A stretch of DNA of 64,000 nt from Takashimella koratensis (taxonomy: Eukaryota; Basidiomycota; Tremellomycetes; Trichosporonales; Tetragoniomycetaceae): assembly GCA_003116875.1 (NCBI GenBank), contig BCKT01000002.1, forward strand, positions 124,001-188,000. The letters are read 5' to 3'. Under the pieces are notes generated by a model, which saw only the letters and a program-made list of their open reading frames with translations, did no database searches and was not told the origin of the DNA. The translations under genes were made by a program, and so were the position numbers. The first letter of the stretch is position 1, and the number at the start of each line of letters is the position of its first letter. Below, in pieces: positions 1 to 8,227 of the stretch.

Positions 1-317
1 CCTCGTTGCCTCGCTCGTCCCCTCCTTTTCTCAGGCCCTGCGGTGGTTATCTTCGGCGCTAGACAAAGGACTCTTTTTCCGAAATTCAAGGACCTCTTGG
101 GAATCCGTGGCATCGCCTACGAAGACTTGGCGAAGAGTAAAGCCGCATCACTTACCATTCACCTGACTGACCTGCCTCTTGATTCAATGCTCCATAGTAC
201 ATAAAGGGCGTATGCAAGCTGAGCCTCGCTCCCCATTCCCTCCTTCTTCTCTTGTCCCCTTGTATCCACCTCTCCAGCTTTCACTCACTTTCACTAACCA
301 ACACCACCACCGCCGCC
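1..317. other. No gene seen; 5' flank of the first gene
   Basis: I see no supported coding sequence here. The last 100 bases are pyrimidine-rich and run into the ATG at 318, as expected for a promoter and 5' leader. A gene continuing from outside the window cannot be excluded for the first 180 bases, but no reading frame there is convincing. Confidence 0.5.
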
Positions 318-1317
318 ATGCGCACATCTTTCCTTCTCACTCTCCTCCCCCTCGCCATGGGAATGACGGCGAGTCAAGACCATCTCAAACCTTCTCAACT
401 CTCCCCGCCTTCTCCTACCCATCATTCCCCTGCCCCGTCCCCTTGTCCCGCCTTCCTTCCCAAGCTGACCCCCTTGATCCAGATCGACCCTCGAGGCCCC
501 GACGCCACTGCAATCGCCACAACTGCCGTGGCAGCCGAATTCACTTCGTACACCCTGACCGCCAACGAGACCTATATCACCGAGTACGTTATATCCATCC
601 ACTCAACTCGATACTCGATACCCCTTTTCTCCTCTGGTAATCTCTTAGTCTTGTAGTCTTGTAGCCTTTATCGTCTCTCTTCTTCGACCTGTGACTGATA
701 CCTCACAGAACAATCGTCTCCGAATTCACCGTCGAATCCGGAGCTACCGGTACCTTTTCTGAAGTCGTCGTGACTTTCTCCGAAGCCACAGCCACCGTTG
801 CCGTCCCCACCACCCACACAGTGATCTCGCTCACCGCGTCTCAAGCTACGACAGTTACCATCCCCATCTCGGTGGTTACTGTCACTGTAACGTACGTCTT
901 CCTCTACATGTCTCTTCCTCTTTCGCTCTCTTTTCGGTTCTATCCTCTGTCCCCTTGCCCTCAATTCACGTGCCCTTGCTCACCACCTCTACCACTTGCA
1001 GCGAGCCGTGCTCTGCGTCCGGCTCGGTATCCATCTCCACCTCCCGCTCCGAGGTCGTCGCCACCGCTGTCCCCATTTGCTCCGGGACCGATGTCTGCTC
1101 ATTCACCGTGACGGCCGCGGTCCCCGTCGCCACTACAGTCGGGGTGGTTGTACCTCCTTGCCCTGCCGGCTCTCTTTGCTCCTTTGAAGTCAGGCCGACT
1201 ACGGCAGCTGTACCCCCTTGCTCAGGTGACACGATTTGCTCATTTGAAGTTGAACCCGCCACTGCCACTGCCCTCGCTGTACCTGCCGTCACAACTGTCG
1301 TTGCAGCCGTCAACTAG
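318..1317 (+). CDS. Small secreted Val/Thr-rich protein with Cys repeats
   Basis: Three exons (318-583, 709-891, 1002-1317) join in frame to give 254 residues. Both introns have GTACGT donors and CAG acceptors. The start gives a signal peptide (MRTSFLLTLLPLAMGMTA), followed by a Pro/Ser-rich stretch and a long Val/Thr/Ala-rich region of beta-prone repeats. The last exon holds three tandem units of about 20 residues with the pattern P-x-C-x5-C-S-F-x-V (PICSGTDVCSF, PPCPAGSLCSF, PPCSGDTICSF), so paired cysteines probably form disulfides outside the cell. There is no clear GPI signal; the chain ends in a mildly hydrophobic tail (VPAVTTVVAAVN). I recognise no family. A secreted or wall-associated structural protein is an inference from composition. 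The splice model is by eye, but the phases fit exactly. Confidence 0.7.
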
Positions 1318-1525
1318 TCAGCCATACACTGAGGTAGGCAGCACAACATAAAAACGGCTGGACCCATTATATTATATACATTTTTGAGAATGTTTGTGAA
1401 TATAGACGTTTGACCTGATTGAGATGGTGGGAAATCACGGACAATGAAGATAATCACTGTCACTGTCATTTGAATCTAGCTTTCTTTCGTTTTGGCACGA
1501 GTCGTCCCTTGCTGATAGCCTCTAG

Positions 1526-1722
1526 CGAACCCTGCTCTGGTGCGTTCGCTACGGCCACCTGCACCTCCAACAGTGGCTCGTGCAGCGGTACAGCAGTGTA
1601 AACGGTCCGCGCCAACGCAACCGCTACCGCCGTCCTGGCTGTTACGACTGTTGTGAATATCGCTGCTGGCGTTCTCAATATCTGAGCCATACAGGCAAGT
1701 CTGAAATAGGCTGGACCCCTAT
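1526..1722 (+). pseudogene. Diverged copy, or alternative version, of the last exon of the upstream secreted-protein gene
   Basis: After a plausible acceptor (GCTGATAGCCTCTAG) the sequence resumes in the same phase as the real last exon and encodes EPCSGAFATATC, matching its start EPCSASGSVS. An in-frame stop follows at 1599-1601. Past the stop, similarity continues in the same frame: ANATATAVLAVTTVV resembles ATATALAVPAVTTVV. The 3' flanks also match (CCATACA then GGCTGGACCC in both copies). This shows a tandem duplication of the terminal exon. It is either a relic broken by the stop or an alternative last exon giving a shorter C-terminus. Confidence 0.6.
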
Positions 1723-1891
1723 CAACCATATAGTTGAGGAAGAATGAGAAGAACGTCGTGATAACCTGGCCTTAATAGACCTTGGGCGATGAATTACTAT
1801 GTATATGTATGAGTGCGTCAGGATGCTATAACTTGTTACATAGTTTACAATGGACAGCCATGCCTCGCGGTGTTGAAAATTAGCCCAAGGT

Positions 1892-4297
1892 TCAACTTGG
1901 AGTCGAGGCCACGCGAATCGCCTCTCTCTTCAGCGCCACAGCAACAGCTCCGAGCGTTGGCGCCATTGCCTAATCGTTGTCAGCTCACTTGATAACCAAA
2001 GTACCCAACACGGCACTGGACGCCTTGGTTCAGGACTCACCGCCCTAACTCGATCCGGATCACACCTCGCAATCTCCGCCGTCGTCACGATGGCATTAAC
2101 CTTCCCTTCTGTCCCTTGCAGGTATTTTGCCATCCTCGCCGCCCTCACTGCTTTGGCGGCAGGTGCCTGGGCTGGTGTACCCGCGCCTAGTGCCCCGGGA
2201 GGGGTAGGAAGAATGGCGGACCAGTATTGACGCAAAAACTCGGTGGCAGCATTGTGGCATGACCGCATGGATTCCATGATTTGGTCCGGAAGTGGGGCTA
2301 CAGCGTGGCGGTAGTCGCCCAATGTCAGTGGAGTGTTGTCGGTAACTCAAAGAGAGACTGGGCTGCCCAACTCACCGTAAACTGTCTCCTCGGCGTTCGC
2401 GGTCAGGTGCAGATCACGGACCACACGCATGGCAAGTTGCTGCCCATCACGCTGATACGTGAATCGCGCGACCTCGTCCGAGTGCCCATTGGTCGGTGGT
2501 AGAGGCTGGCCGTCTTCCCCTCTTCGATTCAGTGGATTAGGCAAACAAACCCCGGAGAAATCAAGCGACCAAGCTGAGATCTTATCCCGCTCTTCGTCCG
2601 CAATGGCTTCGAGGTCCTACAAATGTTAGGCGGTGGCATGGAGATCGACTAGAACGGTGCTCACCTCTGCAGACTTCCCGGGCAAGATTCCACGGGGAAC
2701 ATCGTCCCTTCCCTCCTCCCTGACTACCGTCTCCTCCACCTCGAGCGGGATTGTCGCGAGCGGTGCGGCTCCTCTCAAATCCTCATATTCAATCTCGGCA
2801 TAGATATCCTCGTTCTATGAATCAGCCTTACCCATTCGATGCACTCACCACCACATCCAACATGCTCGTGACGTTTGACTCGGCCGGTCTGTCATTAGCT
2901 TCATCACAGATCCTCGCTTACCTCCCCGCACGTAGCAGCTTCTGGCTGTGCTCATTGAACCGCCGAATAAGAGGTAGAGACGTCTTCTCTTTACCCGCTT
3001 GCATCGTCACGTCCCTCACCGTCGTTCCCTGCGTCTCAGCGTCACCCTTCGTCCCAACTCACCTCTCCATGGTCCTCTTCGGTCGCAGAGAGGTCGAGAA
3101 ACTTTTCAACGTTGTCCGGCATCGCTTTACGCGGTTGAACGTCTAGGTGTAAGCACAGAATTGAGAGACGACTCACTCCAGTCGGGATCTTCGAGATAAG
3201 CGTCAAAGATATCGTCTTTGCGTCGCGTCCCTTCGTCGGTCGCAGACTTGCGCACCGACGCCCGGTGCTGCTCCCACAGCGCCGAGGTAAAGTACCTCTT
3301 CCAAAACTCTGTCTCCGAGATCTGAACAACTAGTCAGCCCCACAGAGAGCGAGGACACAGCCGTCATAGGGACGAGCCGGTTCAACCCAGTTTTGCTTCT
3401 CACTCACCCCGGGGACGTGTTTGGCGTAAGCGTCTTGAACCACTGGAAACTCTTCAAAGATCTCCCTCGTGAGTTCTTTCGTGATATTCAACACGATCGG
3501 ACCTGTTTCAATCTTCTTCAACCCCACACCCGTCCCTCCCTGGATAACGTTGGGGTCTTTCTTTCCTGTCCCCGTGAGGTCGAATCGATCGTCGAGGAGT
3601 CGAGATGGTCGGCCAGGTTTCTGCGCGTATGCCAGTTCCTCTGCTTGAAGCAAAGCCTGTTTTCAGCAAAGTCTCCTCGATTGACTCACCTCTCTCCCGT
3701 CCCAGAACTCCTCTTCGGTGATCTGCTTGCTCAGCACCAGCTCCTGATACAACGCCTTGAGAGTCGGATTCTTTCGCAATACTTTGAGCCGTAATTGATT
3801 CGCCAACCGCCTCGCGGCGGGGTCAACGCTAATCTCGTCCGCTTTGCGCTTACGCACCAGCGCCGACGGTGTGCCCGGGGAATCGGCAGGGGTCGACGGG
3901 CCAGCAGTAGGAGTCATGACGGAGGGTGTAGATGCGCCGGCTCGATTAGCGGAGACAAAGGGGATAAGAACGTCTTGAACGGCCTGTCGATCGATTTCGC
4001 GAGTGGTAGGGTCGGTAAAAGTGAATAAGAGACCACCAGCAGGGATATCGTCTTTGAACAAGAGCTTGAGAGAGACTTTGGCTGACCCAGCTTTGGAGGC
4101 GAGCATGTCTGCATTGTCAGCAGGTGGAAAGGGACCTTTGGGAGCAACTCACTGGTCACCCGGTTCAAGGCCTGAGACTGCCGGTCCATCGCCTCTCGCT
4201 CAAGTGGAACCCAAGCGACCTGCGAGTCGGTGAGGGATAGCGTCCCCGCGACCTTTTTAAAGTCCGCCGAGAACTTTCTGGGCTCGCTCGACGCCAT
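1892..4297 (-). CDS. TFB1: TFIIH core subunit Tfb1/p62
   Basis: Tfb1 is a structural subunit of the TFIIH core, used in RNA polymerase II initiation and nucleotide excision repair in the nucleus. The protein begins MASSEPRKFSADFKKVAGTL with an N-terminal PH-like domain (VSLKLLFKDDIPAGGLLFTF). Two BSD domains follow, marked by ITEEEFWDGRE and ISETEFWKRYF, and then a helical C-terminus (AKYLQGTEGKVNAIV). The first intron splits the PH-like domain near 4165. The last intron uses GTGAGT after DRVRA; the final exon reads AMAPTLGAVAVALK and ends with a stop at 1892-1894, like known Tfb1 tails. At least eight introns are present, and those in the middle are only roughly placed. The gene is divergent from mL40 across 174 bp. 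Confidence 0.88.
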
Positions 4298-4471
4298 GCT
4301 GGGTAGATGTGGGCGATGGGATGAACAAGGTGGTTGGATCTGGGTTATGGAGTTGGTAAGATGACCAGTCCGATCAACTCCACGTGGGAGATCACGTGAC
4401 TGTTCGTTGACAAACTGGATTTTTCAGGCGATTCTTTTTTCTTTCAACACATCTACACCTCATCAACAACC
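4298..4471. promoter_or_regulatory. Shared divergent promoter of TFB1 and the mL40 gene
   Basis: Only 174 bp separate the two start codons, so both promoters must lie in this gap. It contains two CACGTG E-box cores close together (near 4380-4397, within CCACGTGG and TCACGTGA). CACGTG is the classic Cbf1/bHLH site. No TATA box is evident. Binding by any particular factor is inference. Confidence 0.6.
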
Positions 4472-5068
4472 ATGCCCCGGCCCAACTTTCGCTCGCTGCT
4501 CAGTTCAGCCCCCTCCTCATCCCGCATCTTCACTCGATCCTACGCTGCCGCACCCGCATCTAATCCCCACCTTGCCGCTCCAACCGACTCGCGTGTCGAG
4601 GTCATCCGACAGGCTCTCTACCCTCCCGACGCCTTTGCTCCTACCTCTTCCTCGCCAACGGGTTCACACCACCCCGACTTGTCCGAGAGGCTGCGTATCG
4701 CCCTCCCTGACCCCGAAGTCGTGGAGACCATCGAGCGGGCGTGGAAGTTGTCCCGCCGCGAACTGCGCGAAGCAAGGGACGCATCGTTGCGCGCGAAACA
4801 CGCGGCAATGGTCGAGGCGTGCGACGAGCTGGACCGGATCACAAAGCAAGGCGAGGAGGGAGTATCAAGAGCGGTGTATGATAGAGCGATGGTGAGGATG
4901 AGTCACGCGACGGGGAGAGAGGTGCAGACTGGAGGGAGGAAGAAGACGCCAGAGAGCAGGTTCGTGGAAGGCAGGATCGAGGGTTTGGTACCCAGGGAAG
5001 CGTGGGTGCCAACGGAGACGAGAGGAAAGGGTTGGAACTATGAGTGGAAGCGGCCCGCGAAGGAGTAA
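4472..5068 (+). CDS. MRPL28: Mitochondrial large-subunit ribosomal protein mL40
   Basis: A single exon encodes 198 residues. The N-terminus (MPRPNFRSLLSSAPSSSRIF) is Ser/Arg-rich without acidic residues and looks like a mitochondrial presequence. The core has features recalled from fungal mL40: IRQALYPP, then ETIERAWKLSRRELREAR, a helical charged segment, and near the end EGRIEGLVPREAWVPTET followed by GWNYEWKRP. The product should be in the mitochondrial large ribosomal subunit. It lacks introns, unlike almost every neighbour. Family assignment rests on remembered motif order rather than an alignment, so a different small mitoribosomal protein is the main alternative. Confidence 0.72.
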   Translation: MPRPNFRSLLSSAPSSSRIFTRSYAAAPASNPHLAAPTDSRVEVIRQALYPPDAFAPTSSSPTGSHHPDLSERLRIALPDPEVVETIERAWKLSRRELREARDASLRAKHAAMVEACDELDRITKQGEEGVSRAVYDRAMVRMSHATGREVQTGGRKKTPESRFVEGRIEGLVPREAWVPTETRGKGWNYEWKRPAKE

Positions 5069-5265
5069 TAGTAAGTTGAGCAGGTGCGGATTGCGTTTGT
5101 GACTGGTGCTGACCCGTTGAGTTAGGTATCTTTGGGATCTAGTTGACTACACAATGCATCATTCATTCAGTCTTGGTAATCTTTCAATCCACTCCTGTAA
5201 CGACTGCTGAACCACCGAGGCTCCTGGGCCTTACGCAAGCGGGCAACTCGGAAAAAGCCTCTTTT

Positions 5266-5701
5266 TCACGGCTCGGCGGCAAAGACGCCACCGGCACGGG
5301 CAGTGGCGACCGCCTGGCCTTCGTCGTCGAGAAGGGCTTTGAGGAAGACAATGTCTGCCCTGGCACGGCGGAGCTCTTCGTCTGACAACTGCGGGAGGCC
5401 GTCTTGCTATCAACCGAGAACAGCGAGCGGGGAGTCAGTGTAATAGCCTAGGTTGAGGAGTGTGAAGTAAGTAACTCACGAGACTCGCGATGACGGTCGT
5501 GATCTCCGCCTCGTGCTTGTTGGGCTCGTCAAGCCATGCAGACCATTCAGCAGGAACGGTGTATCCCCCCGGGGTGCGACTTGACATTGTCAGACGTGTG
5601 GCGGGTGGGATGACTTACGGAGAGTCCGGGTTGCCTTCGATAGGCGCGCCGAGGCTGATGGTGAGCGCGTTCGTGACAATCACTCACGGTTCAGCAGACA
5701 T
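5266..5701 (-). CDS. Small conserved-looking protein of unknown function
   Basis: Four exons join in phase to give about 96 residues. The first exon has only 14 coding nt (MSAEP). The second (35 nt) gives LGAPIEGNPDSP, the third contains GGYTVPAEWSAWLDEPN, and the last ends GGVFAAEP with a stop at 5266-5268. All introns have GTGAGT or GTAAGT donors and AG acceptors. The protein is acidic and helical in its second half (LSDEELRRARADIVFLKALL), with no signal peptide or membrane segment. The VPAEWSAWL stretch loosely recalls the P-x-W-x-x-W-L segment of complex I assembly factors of the NDUFAF2 type, but that is too weak to name the gene. Confidence 0.6.
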
Positions 5702-6016
5702 GTTGTCAAGGAAGGTTCAAGAGATGAGAAGTGAATGTGATATTGAGATGTACGACGGGAAAGAGTACAACGTCAAGATATGGCGCAAGAGATATGCTCG
5801 CTCTTCTCTGCCATCTCCTATGACGATGCTGATCACGGAGCTCGGGCCGTCCTTTGATGACGGAGCGGGGAAAAAGGATAGCCCCGTCTCGGGTGTGAAT
5901 CAGATTCGCATGCGAGATAATGTACGTATTGGCAAATGTCCAAGTGACCGACGCTGTACACCAACGTCCTATACCGATAGCTTCGAGCCGAAGTCTACCC
6001 CGAAAGCCCACAAGCC
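5702..6016. other. Intergenic, no gene seen
   Basis: About 315 bp between the start of the small unknown gene and the end of the GPI-protein gene, both on the minus strand. It should carry the promoter of the former and the 3' end of the latter. Open frames here have no splice logic or recognisable product. Confidence 0.5.
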
Positions 6017-6588
6017 TTATAGTAACACTACCGCCGCAGCGACTGCCACGAGCCCGAACCCGAACCCGACCGACACTCTCTTCGTTCCCGATGAGATCTG
6101 CCCAGCGTCGGCGGCCGCACCGTTGTCGGCCGAGTTGGAGATGGTGTTGTAGCTGATCGGGAAAAAAGTGGTCGCGTTTGCTGCCGTCCCGTTGTCCACT
6201 TGGATAGTACACAAAGAGAGCAGTTGCTAATGTTAGCTAGGTGGAAAGTCACTAACTCACCGAGAGGTCGGTCTTGATGATTGGTGGTGTCGAGTTGCAC
6301 GATTGACACACTCCAAAATCTTGGTTGGCGGTCTCGTTTCCCATAGCTCCGTCGCTCGTTTGGCCAGTACACAGGCAGGTGACAAAGCTGTTGGCGTAGG
6401 TGTAGTTGGTCGTCGCCGCTGACGGTCAGTGACTGGGTCTAGTGGCACTCACGTTCAGCGCCAAAGGAGCCGATACAGTTGCCGAGAATGATCGAGTAGT
6501 TGCTGCATGATGCAAGGCATTGGTCGTTGGTTGTCGCTCCGTAGGCGGTGAAGGCGAGCGCAAGCAGAGTGAGGAGGAAAGAGAGCAT
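6017..6588 (-). CDS. GPI-anchored, Cys-containing secreted protein
   Basis: Three exons give about 165 residues. The start encodes a signal peptide (MLSFLLTLLALAFTAYGA). The mature part has nine cysteines in short spacings (CLASC, CLC, CQSC, LC) and several N-glycosylation sites. The C-terminus is a typical GPI signal: small residues, then a hydrophobic tail VSVGFGFGLVAVAAAVVLL. The second intron is best closed at the AG of CTAACATTAG, which restores the frame QLLSLCTIQVDNG. The Cys-rich N-terminal region is reminiscent of small fungal surface proteins, but the eight-Cys CFEM spacing is not met. Plasma membrane or cell wall is the likely location; the function is unknown. Confidence 0.72.
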
Positions 6589-6749
6589 CGCGGTTGGGGA
6601 AGGTAGGAGGAGTTTCTCGGTCTTGTCTTATAGTGAGGAAAGACCGCCTCGTTGCCGGGGAATTTCGTCGTCTGGATCTGTCGTTTTTCTCACGCTGAGA
6701 ACGTTGTCAGGGCCCACCTGGGTTAGAGCCGGAACGTGTTGGCGGGGCG

Positions 6750-6777
6750 GTGAGTAGTGAGTAGTGAGTAGTGAGTA
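6750..6777 (+). repeat. Four tandem copies of GTGAGTA
   Basis: The 7-mer GTGAGTA is repeated four times without a mismatch. Each copy is also a perfect fungal 5' splice-site consensus. The array lies in the promoter region of the GPI-protein gene; seen on the minus strand it reads TACTCAC. Confidence 0.95.
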
Positions 6778-7595
6778 GGGCGTGGGGGATGTGTGGACTT
6801 GAGGGTGAGAGGAGAGTAAGAGATTGAGACTGGAGTGCACGCCCGAGTTAGCGCTGTTGCCATTCCAACTCCGCAGAGCATGGCGCAGCCAGTTGTATAA
6901 AGGAGGAGGCGTAGAGCCCGAGGCGAGGGAGACAAAAGGTGGTGTGGTGGACATGGTCGAGGCCTCGCCACGCTGGTCGTCACGGCAGTGTATGTGCGGT
7001 GGGTTGTGTGGACAACCAGATAGCGCTGATCCTTTAGCCCCCGTGGTCGTCGTCGGTATCGACGAGTTCAGAGCGGTGTAGGTCGGCGTCTTTTGTTCTA
7101 GGCTGACATAACGATGTTGTGGCTGAGGCCTGTCAAGCGAACCCCCGTGAGCTTCACGACTCTGTTTTGAACATATCCATTGTCTCGACATGTTCTTTTG
7201 TCCACCTAGACACGGGGAGGGCGACTGGAACGATGAAAAGAACAAAGGTGTGTGTCGCGGAACAATACAGTTCGGGACTGCGGGAAACAAACTGGTCGTG
7301 CGTAGCGAATGAATTGAAGCATAGGCACAGGCAGGTCCCATGGACGGTAACGCTATACTCTGGCTGGAGTTTGGTGGCAGTGGTGACTAGCTGAGGAATG
7401 CATGGTGCTTGCTAGGCGAGGTGGGAGATGGGAGACGGAGGGGACAGAGAGTTGACGGGGATGACGCTGCACACGACTAAATGGAGGGAATGACATCATG
7501 CCATCAAAAACGTACCTCAGGGACGCAACTCAGAGTCTGTGTGCGGGCGAAAAGCTTCACAAGGGATTCACCCTTCCTTTCAGGGTGGCCACCGA

Positions 7596-7614
7596 GACAC
7601 ACACACACACACAC
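7596..7614. repeat. CA dinucleotide microsatellite
   Basis: An uninterrupted alternating AC run of about 19 nt in the intergenic region upstream of the phosphatase gene. Confidence 0.95.
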
Positions 7615-8163
7615 GGCCTGGCTGCTGGGTGGCCAGTGGATGCCAAAGGAAGGCGTGTGTGGGTGACAGGGAGGCGCGGGAGGGCGCAAAGGACCGGGAG
7701 CAAATTGGGCCATCAGCATCAGCACCATCACCCTCACCGTCGTCATCGCATCACCCCGGTTTCTAATCCCTAGAGACAGTTTCCTAATCCCGGGGATATA
7801 CCATTACATCACTTGCTAATTGACCATTCATTTCATTTTCATTTTCATTTGGATTCCAGTCGAGTCCATCTCGGTTCTGCCTATCCTCGTCTCACCATCC
7901 ACCTCGCCTCACCGCACCCCTTCACCTCATCCTCACCTCCCCCTCTACCCCCACGCCGACTCCACTCGACTCCTCGCCTGTCGCTGGGCCACCTACAGCG
8001 GATCATGCAGCTCGCACTACGCACCTAGCGACCAGATCCGCCTGCACCCATCGTCTAGCCCCAGACACCAGACAAGAAAAAAAAAAAAAAAAGTCAAACC
8101 ACCCCACGACCATTCTCCATCGTCACTCTCGTCACCCCCTCTTCCCCCTACCTCCCCGCCCCC

Positions 8164-8166
<3 letters not shown>

Positions 8167-8195
<29 letters not shown>
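8167..8195. repeat. 29-nt poly-C homopolymer
   Basis: A pure C run just 32 bp before the chosen start of the phosphatase gene, preceded by a 16-nt A run at 8077-8092. Its exact length is unreliable because homopolymers this long are often mis-sequenced. Upstream frames stay open through it, so a slippage-sensitive N-terminal extension is possible in principle. Confidence 0.9.
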
Positions 8196-8197
<2 letters not shown>

Positions 8198-8227
8198 CCC
8201 CCGACCCCTCCTCCCCTCTCCCGTCCG

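Larger units (their letters stand above)
6589..8227. other. Long intergenic and 5' leader region with simple repeats
   Basis: No gene is supported over about 1.6 kb between a minus-strand gene and the plus-strand phosphatase gene, so both promoters lie here. It contains a four-copy GTGAGTA repeat, a CA dinucleotide run, a CATTTT-rich stretch near 7830-7850, a 16-nt A run at 8077-8092 and a 29-nt C run at 8167-8195. Some long frames exist on both strands, but they show no introns, motifs or plausible composition. Confidence 0.55.

Noticed and set aside
6628..7341. A 237-residue open frame on the minus strand
   Set aside because: It is Ser/Thr/Pro-rich, runs through the GTGAGTA repeat, has no introns or motif, and lies between two clear genes. 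It looks like a chance frame in GC-rich DNA.
7820..8227. N-terminal extension of the phosphatase
   Set aside because: The frame is open, but it is made of homopolymers and His/Ser/Pro-rich stretches and is better read as 5' leader. It is kept only as a finding.
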